From assembly GCA_000149265.1 (NCBI GenBank), contig CH003047.1:851720-915719 (forward strand): DNA of 64,000 bases, written 5' to 3'. The position numbers and the translations under genes were made by a program. The notes under the pieces are model-generated. The model searched no databases, was not told the origin of the DNA, and saw nothing but the letters and a program-made list of their open reading frames with translations. This DNA comes from Ciona savignyi. Its lineage: Eukaryota > Chordata > Ascidiacea > Phlebobranchia > Cionidae. Below are positions 47,585 through 60,600 of this stretch, piece by piece. Numbering within the stretch: the first letter of the stretch is position 1; each line of letters begins with the position of its first letter.

Positions 47585-50500
47585 TCACACACAGCACATG
47601 TAACCATTCTTATAAATTCTTGCAACCGGATAAATACCCCAGTCTGGAAAAGTGTAGTGATCTGCGTGAGACCAGCCGAGACGACCAGCATTTCCATTAT
47701 CATTACCAATTTGAGCCCAGTCGTTTTCACGGTCTCTGCAAATAAAAACAATAGTCGGATATGGTGGACTAATAAACATAATCAATTGCTTATATGAATT
47801 ATGAGAATAAGATTTATATTGATAAAGCTATGAACATAAGGTTTTTCGACACTAATCTGTTACAAACATTCTGTTATGCTAATTATTACTATATATTGTG
47901 TTGTGCCTATACCTTATAGGGATCCAGTTATCCCCAGGTAATACACCGGTTACCACTGGTATAAAGGAATCAGGTGCATCAGGGAATATTTCGGCATATG
48001 AGCATATCCTACGACCTTCAATCTCGCAGTATTCTTGTACCAAAGACCAAGTAATTTCTGTCGATGGCTTGGTGTAATACTTGATTCTATCTGGTAAAAA
48101 ATGTGCACTACTTGAAACGTCCTAGTAAAAGGGCTATGGTGATTGGTGGCGAATTTTCATATCACAACTTTTTGTATGATGCTAAAAATAGCGATACTGG
48201 GATATTTATTTAAGTGAACAACCTTTACCCAGTTATTTTGAGATGCATAACCTGAGTCAATAGAGAAGTAATTGAGTACAGTGATATTAAAAAAATTAAG
48301 TGTTGCTGCAGTAGCCCCGGGCTAAATTCGTTTTTAAATCCAACATCACTGCCCAAATGTTTTCCAATAAAAAAAATAATGGAGTTTCCCATCAAAGTAA
48401 GCGGCTATATTTAAGCTGCACAACCAGACCTACCTGGTGTACAAGAAACGTACAACTGATTACATGGTAGACTCAGATCGCTTTCTGTATAATCGCATCC
48501 AATTAAATAGTTTGTTTGAGCTTTACATGACGTCACTTTAATGTAATTCTGCAATGCAATATGTTAGGGGGAAATTCTTGGATTGATAAAAGAGTATATT
48601 CCATCCGCGGATCATTAAAGGATTAGCATTGTAAAAATTGAATTGTAAAATTGAAGAAGAGAGTATAGGATGTGGTATACATATTTTTCCCGTCAATTGG
48701 AAAAAAACAAAGGAGAGTTATCTGACGGGCACTCGTCAGTTAAACCTAGCGATTACATAAGGATGCATTATCCCATGGATAACCATCAAATTACCTCTCG
48801 CCCATCATCGAGCTACCGATTATGTTGTAGTGTATGGTTAGGACGTTTCTTTTTAAAACTCTTTAATACACCGGGTTCGTTGGAAAATCAAGTTGGTGAC
48901 TGTAGCGTGTTGATGGTAATGTTTTTAACCATAAAGTGAGTTGGCAAACCAACAGTTGTTATAATGTGAACAGTGGCCCCAATATCATGTGTTTACGGTC
49001 AGAATATCGAATCTCGCACGTTATGTTACACTTAAATCCAAGATGTTCAGTGAATTGTTGCTAGGCTGGGACAATGACCATAAAGGGGTTGGGCACTAAG
49101 TAGCTGGCGACATGCAAATTTGGCGGAGTCAACCACCGATACATACCCCAGTAATAAATGGCCAAAATTGCTGTTTTATTAAAGAGATCGCACACTACAG
49201 AGTATATACGCATTTAAGTCTATTGTTATATGAAAAGGCATATATAAATCCATAATCAAGTTTATCAGTCAAATAAAGAGACATACCGACCTCCGTTACA
49301 GTTTTGTCGTTGATAGACGTGGTACTGTTTATGATGTGCATTCCCAATTGTCCACAGACCACTTGTCTTATAAGTGTATTGTCCAACGGTGCAATATTAG
49401 CAACCTGGGGAAATAATATAACTGTACATTGTAATAAAGAAACCTGACTCCGTTGGTATGGTGTTTAAGGTCACTTAAATGGTGTTAATGGTCATTAAAA
49501 ACCTAAGTAGAAATTATGGTAATTTCAATCTGCTAAACTTAATATTATAAAGAAAGTTCTCCGTGTGTAATTTAGTACAATGGCATATATGTAGGCCTAT
49601 TTTGTTTGTCGTTGACTTAAGGATGATGAAAACTGTTTCGCTTTACAGCAGCATCTGTTTTAATTAAATATAACTTATTTAGAAATGGAATTATAGTACT
49701 TAGAGATTTAAATGGAAATCATAAAATAAATATGAACTAATGGCTTGTTTTTTTTCTGACAACGAACGGGTTTGGAGACTGAACGAAAGTTTTGGGATTA
49801 CTCTAATAACCCACCATAGTTTTTACTACTACCAATTAGCAATTATCATTACGCCTATATTATAAAGTAAAAGTATGCTAATATAAAAAAATTACACTGA
49901 CGCATAAAGTTTCAAGCTACACGTACAAATTAAACCAGAAGTATTAAAAATAGTAAATTGCCATTTATTACGATCTTAGGGTGTGTAAAATATTCGCTTA
50001 CCTGACAGACCGGTCGCCATACACCAGCAAAGGTGTCACGATCATCGAATATGTAAACGTAACCTTGCGTTGAATTACTAAGACGAACAGGCGCTGAATA
50101 AAAAGTAAATTAGTGCAACATTTTTGGCGGTTTTTGCAAGAGCTGGTGCTATATTAGTCATACGATTAAACGATGCTTATTTCAAAATCATCATGAATAA
50201 TATTAAGTACATGAATGGTGCTAGAACATGATATAAGACTCGCATGTTAGTTTTAACGTATATTGTATTTTTTATTGTTCTTATTAAAAAGTCACACTTA
50301 CTTGAACAAGATGGAAAGGTACAACTTATTTGTTCATTACTATTCCCGATACATGCGTGTTTGTGTTCGGGAACTAGAGTTTGGCAAATTCTTGTTCGAT
50401 TTTTTAACCCAGCGCCACAATTTCCCGGTGCAACACATTGACTCCAGGATTGCCAACTCGCCCAAACTGTAACGTACTTTAGTTAACAATTTAACTCGTA

Positions 50501-52819
50501 AATAAGTCGTTCCAAACTGACGTAAAAAGCTATAATATTAATTTGTATAAATAAATTGTGGGAATAAAGTCTGATTACATTTTATAACAGAATAAACAAT
50601 CAAGAAGATTTAGTTTTTATATATCGGGCATTAATAGCGTAGTTTGGTGTTGTGTCACGTCTATAGCTCGCCACAGGCACAAGCAGGGCAATTTGTTTTA
50701 CGTACTTTCAACAAAGCGTTATTTAATTTTTTTCAAATTAAGAGCAATTACCGCAATTCAAAATTGTTGCTTAAGGGCCCCAGTTAAATAATGCCCCAAT
50801 TCAGAATTGCCCATTTTTAACATACCTAAGGCCTGAATGATTGAATACTTAACGTTAAATATAGATCGCTTTTTCAAATTACAAATGGAAATGATATACT
50901 CTTTTGCTTGTTTGATATTGGGATACATTACTGGGAATAATACAGTTGAACGTTATTAAGTGATATGTGTTTCCAGAATTAAGCACTTACTCGGACAGGC
51001 CGCTGATGCGCACAATTGATATTCGATGTCGAGCCCTCTGCACATCCACGCTCGCTTTGCTGCAATGCAAACTCTTCTTCTTGTCTGCGTTCCAGACCCG
51101 CAAGTTACTGCGCATGCGCTCCACGCTCCCCAAGTAGACCAATCAGAATAGAAATCTTTGAATACATTTAAACTCGTTGTGAAAACAGTCGGCTGCTAAT
51201 ATTTTTATTTCATAAGATCATTAGTTTAAAACTGTACTTAAAGTCGACAGGGTTAAGTTGAAGCCGCTGAATGAAATGGAAAACATTATTATTGGGGCTC
51301 TCGCTTTCCTATACCCTCAAAAAATGGGAATCCGACAAGTTATTATCGCCCAGAAACACGAAATAACATTACTAAAATTGTGGCCTAAAAATAATAAAAT
51401 TAATTTTGGACTATATTATGTGTTATTTTGCAAGGTTTGTTTTTTGATTGATTGCTTTGTGGTATCAGCAACGAGCAATTTTATTTAAACAAAATGTTTT
51501 GCATGGTTTTTAAGTATGTCCCAACTCGTGAATCGAATGTTCCATCTTTGGAAATTGAATCGTCCAACTTATTTAGACTTTTAGAAACGTATTGTGGAGG
51601 GAGGTGTCCATACTAAATGCTAATTTATTAATATTTTAAAGTATACTTTGTGCACTGCTTGCTTATAGTCGTATAGAATTAGATACTGTGTGAAACATTT
51701 CGTAAAAATATACACATATTTATGGTGTTCTTCTAAGCCCGATCTATACCGTGAAAATTAGATTCTTCATTTTAGCCCGACTGACGGCAAAATATTTAGA
51801 CGCGATTTAAAGAAATAAACTGTCATTAGTAAGGTTATAATTACCATAAAAAGTCCATATTTTACCTTCGGGAGAAAACTGTTTTTTCTGACAAGAGTAT
51901 TTTTTCCCTTGAGTTTTGAGAACAGGGGAACACTCTTCAGTTGACTTACACGTTGAGAAGCACACGACACCTGGTGGCTGAGATCAAACGTGACGATGAA
52001 CGCCGTTAAAAATCTTATATTTGATTCACATTTCAAGCAATAAATGAATATCGACAAATATTGATTTACCACACCACTGATGTCGGAAGTAAGCATATCG
52101 CTTATTAACAATATTAACTATAAGGTAAGACATTTTTGGCTTAACAGTCCTCAAAAAATATTAACACAAAAGAGATACCACCTCTTACGGTTTTCAAAAC
52201 TCCACTGTAATACGTGCGTACAATGGGCCGGAACTTTGTCCTAATTGCTAAAAAAATATTCATAGATGATAGTCTTCTTCCTCAAATTTACGAAATTAAA
52301 TGCTATATGTAGAAAATCTGGGCAATACTATTTAAATTCATATATCGGCTTTTAGATATATCATACAGTTGCAATCCTACTTTATCTTACCTTATTGTAT
52401 ATAAAAGCGTCGTTCGAGTAATATCTATAGTTTTCAAGAGATATGAGTCCATTCTCCTTTTTAAACCATTTCCCAGCGTATTCAACCCATTCTGAAGCAT
52501 CTTGAGATGACCCGACCTGTGAGGACCTGTCACTCAAATTCAATTCGCATATGTTTTCCGTTGCACCGTAGTTGTATGACTTGCATCTGCCATCTTTATA
52601 ACACGCGTTTGCACATTGAAACACGTTAAAACTTGGGACTTTTCGGAATACGTAGCCCGGAAGATAAAAGTTAACATTTCCAATATCTCCGTTGGGATTT
52701 GTCATCCAGGAATTTGACGGTCGAATAACATTGCTACCAGTGGCGATTTGCTGACAGTTTTTAAATGCAGAAGCAAGAACCAAATTTAAGACTAAACTTA
52801 ATTTCGCCAAACTCGACAT
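47585..52819 (-). CDS. Secreted PAN-TSP1-TSP1-SRCR protein, paralogue 1 (8 exons)
   Basis: Probable secreted or matrix recognition protein; no known named gene. Exons: 52391-52819, 50991-51192, 50302-50466, 50002-50093, 49291-49404, 48434-48548, 47913-48090, 47585-47735; all phases agree, 481 aa. Order: signal peptide (SLAKLSLVLNLVLASAF), PAN/apple domain (NVFQCANACYKDGRCKSYNY, ICEL), TSP1 repeat (WSTWGAWSACAVTCGSG), second TSP1 (WASWQSWSQC, CGAGLKNRTRIC), SRCR domain over three exons (VRLSNSTQGYVYI, WRPVCQ, RQVVCGQLGM, YLIGCD, CNQLYVSC), then a two-exon C-terminal domain (EYCEIEGRRICSYAEI, GDNWIPIR, NDWAQIG, GYMCC). That last domain resembles an uncharacterised invertebrate Cys/Trp domain (DUF7495-like, from memory). 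No membrane helix after the signal. Its whole PAN domain is one exon, unlike paralogue 2. Confidence 0.88.
48663..48860 (+). mobile_element. SINE-like repeat fragment
   Basis: Blocks 'taggatgtggtatacatatt', 'cccgtcaattgg', 'attacctctcgcccatcatc', 'gagctaccgattatgttgta' occur in family order, with an insertion near 48730-48780. It lies in an intron of the PAN-TSP1-SRCR paralogue 1. Confidence 0.5.
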
Positions 52820-54654
52820 TTCTTTTCAAACGATAACTGAGTTGGACACTTCAAAACTTCCGACCATCTTAATATATTGCTTTCCACCTCATGAATATTT
52901 AATCGTTTGTTAGGTCCAACAAAGATCTGAGTGGACCGCAAGTACGTCATATAACCAATTATTTATCGTAATACTAAATGAAAACATTGCACATTGATAA
53001 ATATTGATGTATCCATGGCGCACTTGGTTTTGCAAAAATCATCTTGACAGAGATTTATGAAACTTTTGCATCCATTTGGCTAATGATGAGCAAGTCGGTT
53101 ACTGGTAGGGGGCACGATCTTTACAGAACCATTCATTTATTTTATCCAAATGCAGCTTGCGCAATCTGTACAACTGCGAGATTAATTCGCACAAATGTTA
53201 TTTGAGTTATCACGGAATCGCTAATTTCGGGACGCAGCGGGAATATAAAGAACAAAGTTGTCACGTTAGTCTTTGTGACAATAAGAATTAGATCCCTTAC
53301 AACTTACCACTACAACCAAAACGCTTTACAAATATTAGGTAATGGTAGTATAGGGTTGCTAGAAAGGTAAGGGTAAATACATATTATTAACCGACGAAGT
53401 TGGATTATGGCTCCATTGCTATGTGTTAAATATTATTGGTGTATTGTACTTAAAACATTGGACACATTTCTTTATACTCGTTAGGTCAAGGGCAACAAAC
53501 ATTACTGACCATGCCTAAGGGAAAAAACAAATGACTAACAGTTGGTTTCGACCCGCTAATCGCCTTACGACCCAAAAGCCATCTGGCTAGATTAGTAAGT
53601 TCCGTTATAGGTGTACTTATCTATACGATAAAGACATTGCTATTGTAGTTTTTGTTCAACCCATCACTGAGTTCATACAAAGAACGCTAAGTATTGCTCA
53701 GGAACGAACGGAACGATCGTGTTAAAGCAACAGTCTTTCTTCTGGTGACCGAACATGCCTGTCACGAGCGTGACGCACAAAAATATAGAGGAGTGAAATC
53801 AAAATGTGGATTCGACGGAAACTCATAACTCCGGGATCGGTAGCATGGCTTATCGCCTTATCAGACAATTACTAATTGTAAATCCTGTACGGTTGATTTT
53901 GTAAACGCCAGGCAAGTAATGAGTGGAAGACCAACCGATTGTTCCTAAACACGGTGCTTTAGTAAAAACTTTTTTCGCTTGCCAACACAAAGAAATGAAC
54001 TGGACAAAAACATATCGTGACAATTACTAATATCTTCAGCTCATTAATTATTAATCAGATATAAATCCAATAAAGTTTGAACAAGGCATACAACGTCATC
54101 ACCCTGTAATATAATGAGTCAACTTTAACAATAGTGATTAAAATAATGTAGTAAATTGTAAGGACATACTTATTATTTTGTCACTAAGCGCGTATAGCAA
54201 AAGTTAACAAGACGAAAAACAAAAAAGTTGTAGAACATAGCCGTATAAGCTATAACTTTGCGTACTACGTACAACAAATACAAAAGTTTTTTTTTATTTT
54301 AATGCACTTTTTTATTGATTTGCGTTCTTTTTCTATTTAGTTTCAGAAACTATTTTCAATAATAATAAACTAAATATTGGGGTTTAAGCTCGCAATAATT
54401 GAATTGTGTATGCGCTTCACAGCTTTCATTAGATTTTTTAAAGATAGGATTCATAGATCCAATTATTCCAAATTCAGGTGGAATCGTAGTTTTTAACCGA
54501 AATTAAGCAAGAACGACCAAAGTGATGGTCAATATGTGTACAGTTATATTTTTTAAAGCATATTAAAACGATAACCACAAGTATCAGAATGTTAGGTCTG
54601 CATTTTTTTAAAAGCTCAGCCTCCTTTAAGAAAAAGAATTTGTTTCCATAAAAG
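52820..54654. other. Intergenic between tandem paralogues
   Basis: About 1.8 kb between the start codon of paralogue 1 and the stop codon of paralogue 2. It should hold the promoter of paralogue 1 and the 3' end of paralogue 2. No gene, element or strong repeat was recognised in it. Confidence 0.5.
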
Positions 54655-57600
54655 TTACTGCACTGGCAGACAGCACATGTAACCTTTCTTCCAACTTGTT
54701 GCAAACGGATAAATACCCCAATCTGGAAAACCGTAGTGATCCGCGTAAATCCAGCCGAGGCGATAAGAATTTGCATTTTCATCACCAATTTGAGCCCAAT
54801 CGTTTTCACGGTCACTGTGATATGAAAGTATAGAAGTTAAACGAACATATAGGCTGATGGGAAAAACAAACTGAGTAATTAAAAATAACATCATAAGCAT
54901 AAGATTTTGCGACTATGTTATGATGCTTACTCATAGATGGATAATTTCCTTTACAGTTATTAAGTGGTCATACCTTATAGGGACCCAGTTATCCCCAGGT
55001 AATACACCGGTTACCACTGGTATAAAGGAATCAGGTGCATCAGGGAATATTTCGGCATATGAGCATATCCTACGACCTTCAATCTCGCAGTATTCTTGTA
55101 CCAAAGACCAAGTAATTTCTGTCGATGGCTTGGTGTAATACTTGATCCCGTTATCTGAAAATAAAACGAAAATATTAAACAATTTTCGAACACGTATTAG
55201 TTGCCAATATTGTGTTTTCTTGTTAAGGTAATTAATGACTTACTTGTACAGGAGACAAATAATTGGTTACATGGTGTGTTTCGATCAACATCTTGTTCAT
55301 CGCAGCTCATTAAATAGTTTATACCAGCCCCACAGGAATTAATTAGTACATAATCCTGTAAAGAAACTATAATTTAAATATAGGGACAATTAGGCGAAGT
55401 AGATTAACTGTGATAAAGCACAATAAGGAATTTGGCCGTTCGAACATATTTTTGATAAGTACATTACACATGGGAACGTGAGTTAACGAATGAATGATTT
55501 CCAGCACAATTTAACACTAGTAAAAGCATGACTTATTGGTACAAATGCTCGACCGTAACATATTTATAGATAACTTAACTCCACCTTTTTTTTTTTACCG
55601 AGCCAAGTATCGAACCCATGATGGGCTCGTCACTAGGAACTTAACTCCACCTGTAAGGCCCACTGTGTCAACCACGTGTTAGCGCCACCATTTGTAAAAT
55701 AAAAAGAAATGAAAAAAATGCAGCAAACATCTCTATAAGTTTAAACTTTTTCTCACCTATACATAATAAAAAAGCACAGCAACATATTTGATAGCGGTTT
55801 AGTGTAAGTTATTAAAATATGACCGCTGGTGTTAGCTAAAGACTGTTAAAGACTCCTACCAATCGATATGGTACTTACATGGAAAAACATTTTTATTTTG
55901 TAATGAGTAAATGGGTTTGATCACATCAAGTTCATGCTACTTAAAGTTTCAGTCTGTTTTAATAACTCCTTGGTTTAGTTTTGGACGATTAAGGAAACCC
56001 TGCCAAGCGGTTGGTAACAAATACACTTAATTTTTGGGGTAGTTTTCCCAGTAGTAAACGATGTATTACCCGAGTATTTTCCCAATTAAACAGATAAGTA
56101 CTCATTAACATCTTCTTAAGTGGAATAACATAAGGCAAGTTTATTGAAAACTTGAGAAATTACGTTTGTCAACTTGATTGATAGAAAATAAAACGTTGAA
56201 AAGTTAAATAGCATTTCTCGAATGCTGGGAATCCCCCCAGAGTACCCCCCCCAATAAAAACAAAAAGTATCCATTTTTTTCATAAACACTTTTAAAGGAA
56301 CAAATTATCGGTTAAACTGTGATGTATAATTAGAAATCAAAAGCGGAACAAAAAGTGTAAAATTGATTCTACCGTTGGTACCACTTGGTTACTGCTTGAC
56401 TCCAGGTTGTCGACATACATTCCAAGTTGTCTACATACTACCTGTCGTATTCGCCCTTCAGCCAATTTAGATATATTCTGTACCTATAACACATAAAATT
56501 AAACAAAATGTAGGCAACCAATATAGAGTGTGTCATTACCCGACAAATCGGTTTCCATTGAGGTAGGAAAGGATCAGAATCATCATAAATGTAAACATGC
56601 CCATTGACCCCATTCGAAAGTCTGATTGAAGCTGAAAATATTGTTTATTTTGTTCAACATGCCATTTAGTTTGTTACTAGTCGTTTAAAAACATTTCTTA
56701 AACTGTACCAATGGAGCTAATCGCCGAAATAGGAACTGACCAAGGCATAAATTTATTTATAAAATCCTAAGGGGTAAGGTCAACGAAATACTACGAAGAT
56801 TTTTGGTTTAGTATGCAAAGATGGCACTCATTAAATTTTAAAACAAGTTCAAACTTGGCTTGCAAACATGTTTGAATATTTTAACTGTTATCCGTGGGAA
56901 CATGCGGTTTGTAGGGTCCTTTTGGCCTTATATCAATGTTTTTGAAAAAAATAGTGTTGTTATGAATTTGATATTTTACCGGATTTTCGGTGGTAACGTG
57001 AGGTTTTCTTTCTCAGATTTTTTTTATTAACGTACAACTTTTTATTTACAATATAAAGTGAATAATCTAATGTCGAACATTCGTAAAACGGCAGTTCTGC
57101 TTTTATAATCTTCGGTCTTGCGGGAAATTTCTACACGCAATATACACCCAAAATTTGCCACTGTAGATCCAAACTATATTAGCTAACACCACCAGAAGAT
57201 TTAACTGAATTGGACTTTCCTTCTTATTATATAAAACGTAAATGTGACTGATCACAAGTTTTAGGTAAATTTATAAAATGGGCATTTATCTTAGTTTTGT
57301 GTTTCAACCTTATTTATACTTGTAATAAGATTGTATTTATGATTAGGTATGCCCATTCTATTTTGGGGGATTTCATGGGGTACAATATCTCTTTTCCTAT
57401 TTCATCACTGATTCAGCATGTGGTGTTAAATAGATACATATGCTATTTCCATATTCCTTCACGTATTCTACATTTAAAGTTGGTTACCGGTACCGGTTAC
57501 ATTTCATTTCTGGTTCCCCATTCAATTCCTTGTACCATATAAAATGGTTACCGGCATCCCATTATGTCACTTATTCTATATATGGGGTTTATTATCGGTT

Positions 57601-60600
57601 CCTTAATCTGGTTGTACATGTTAAAGTTAGTTACCTCTGCCGTTTTTCTATTCAGTCTATTATTTTACAACTAACGTCAGTTACTGTTTCTATTTTTGTC
57701 ATTGAATCTATGTTATTCAGCGATAAGATTGAGCTATTGAAACAGAAAATGTTGCAAGAATATCTGCATTCTGCAAGAAAAGCTGCGTTATTCCTTTTTT
57801 AATTCGTCAGTGTTTATACCAGTACCGATCAAAACGCTTTCATGCGTCAACTTATTCGGCTAATATGTTTTTCAATTAAAAAAAATTTAAGATTATACCA
57901 TTTTCAAACAGTCTATTTAAAAAACAACTGCCTATTTTGTAGTCAATTGCTAAAAATGTGGCAACACGTATAGGAATTTTAGACAATAATAATTCTTGTT
58001 TTATGGCCTATTTTATTTACGAAAGTACTAAATGATTCCGTGACCGGTAAGTAACAACCGCCAAGTTGTTTACAATATTTCTGAGTCAACAGGCCATGTT
58101 TCGTCTTGTATAATTCGACTGTTGCTTAACTGATTTCAACAATTAATGCATCTTTCAGTTTGTGTGATTAAGAGCTATCGAATGATTCTTCATGATACAC
58201 GTCGTTAGCCTTACTATTTAAACTTAAAAATGACCGATCAAGCCAGGCTAACTTTACGTAAATTTATGTTTTAGTTACACAGTAGTAAGTTATCAAACTT
58301 CTTTATTTACCTTTGCACGACCGCAATGTGCAACTGTCTTCAGCCGTAGAGTTACCATTACAAGTAGCATTTATTTGGTGTGCTGGAGCCAAAAAGATAC
58401 AACTACGGTTTCGATAACGTAGCCCTACTTTGCAGTTGTCACCATCGGGTGCGCATTCAGTCCACGATCCCCATGCTGCCCAAACTGGAAATATATATTA
58501 ACTTTAGGTCAATTAACATTTTTTCAGTGATGCAAGGAACACTCAAGTCAGCATTATGCGACTGGCAAACCGAGACGCATCGCACTTTCACTCATATTCG
58601 CATCGCTACATAATCTGTGCATTGTTGCGGTGAAAAGAACAAAAGAAAATGAGCGAAATCGTGGACAAATTGTAAGATGATGGACAGAAAGGGCAATAAT
58701 GAATCGCAAATGCTATGGGTAGTTTACAGCAGACGGGCACGAGATATTTGTGAGTAAAAGTATAACTAAGCATATACAATTTACGAAGGAACGGGATCAT
58801 ACCCCATAGCATTTTCGAATCCCGTATCAAGATTAGATATTCATGCCTTAATAAAAAGCATGAAAGTAACAAAAAATATACTTGGACACTTGTGTTGATT
58901 GCACAATCTTATCTCTTTCGTGATGCCTTTCATCCATTCTCTTTGAGCCGGCCATGAACGTTGTTTCGATTGTGTTCCACTATTGCACGAAGCGGAACAT
59001 GCACTCCAAGTACTCCACTCTGTAGGTCCGCCAAGAGAACTCAAGTAATCTAGAAAATACATACTTGCTGTAAATTTATTGCGTTGTTTATTAACCATTT
59101 GAATATAAATCCCCCTTCTCGCCATAATGGTTGTAATCGCGAGTTGCCCATTTTCCCCAAAAACATACACGCGACTGCTCACTTTCTACGGTGGCAATGA
59201 GAAAACTTTCCTCAAGTCCACAAAACTATTTCATAATCGACAAAACTATTTTATTAATAACATTCTGCAAAAATTACTGATTTTCAGCATGAGGCTTAAG
59301 ATGACCCTTGTTAAAAGGTGAAATAGATTTAAAAGTATTGTCGATTAAAAAAAGGTCTCGATTGTCTAACATCTAACATTTTGTTGGTTGTACTTTTTAA
59401 GCCTATTTGCGGTAACATTGCCGATCCTATCAATATTGAGAGCAAGTAAGTAATGTCATGTAGTTCTAGTTAAATGTTTATATTCACAAGGTTTTAATAT
59501 CGAAAAGCCGAAACGGTAATTTAGGAAATAGAATCTTAACACCATCACACACTAGTTCGAATATATGTACTCACAGCCTGAAGAAAAAATATGCTGCTGA
59601 CAAAGCGCATGTCTCTCAGTCATGTTGAAAGAAGGAGAGCACAATTCGTCCGATTGGCAGGGAGATGAAATACAAGGGTGATTTTTCAGAACCTGTATAA
59701 TTTGTCGAAATTATAATGATTTTTGTTTTAACTAAGCTCGGAAATGGCAGCCAGTATTTACTCGTCCTATCAAAATTTTGGTATAAAGAGATATGAAAAA
59801 ATGGGAACAAAATTAGGACATCCGACCTGGATTATATTGGGGCGTTTAATTTCGAAAAACTCGGGTATACGGATTAAGTTGGGGGCGTTTAGTTACAAAT
59901 TAAACGTATTTATCATTGATCATAGTGTGAAACAGTGATTGAGTAATTATAAGAAATATCAAATAGTGTTTGTTATTTGCCTATACATGACTGATGAACA
60001 TATTTAGTCGATTATAATGTTGTTATTTTTTTTTAAAATTATTGTTTAAATATTTTGTTTTGAAACTCGTTAAACAAAATAAAGCGCTTATTTTGATCTG
60101 GAAAGCAAACATATTTTTGCATTCCTGATATTTTTTACGAAAAGCGTAACGTAATCAAAAATGCCTAATTTCGTAAAAAATAAAGAATTATAATCGTTGA
60201 CGTAGAACGCATGTTATTTTCCCATGTCTTTTTTATTTAGAGTTGACGAAGTATTATTTAAACATGTCATGTTTTTTTGATTTCCGTTGTCTTTAAGTAC
60301 TTTTATGTCATTGAACTCATGTGTATTACAAAGTACCTACAAGCGTAACTTGTCATCACCTAAACATCAAAAAGAAAGCCAAAAAGAACATGTGTAAACA
60401 TTTTTGTATTTGCTTACTCTTATTTACTTGCCAAAGATTTAACTTTATTTTCCTTTGTTCTTAGTTGTTACTTTTAGTTAAACGTAAAATCCAAACAATA
60501 AATAAATTGCTGTTTTTTTATGTGATTTTGTTTAACAATTTCGAGCAGGAAGGAATATGCACAAGCAACACCATTATTTCACGAACCGATATATCGGCGT

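Noticed and set aside
57297-57802. Two long plus-strand frames in an intron of paralogue 2
   Set aside because: Hydrophobic/aromatic composition and repeated 'ggttaccgg' words suggest decayed repeat sequence; no domain and no splice context.
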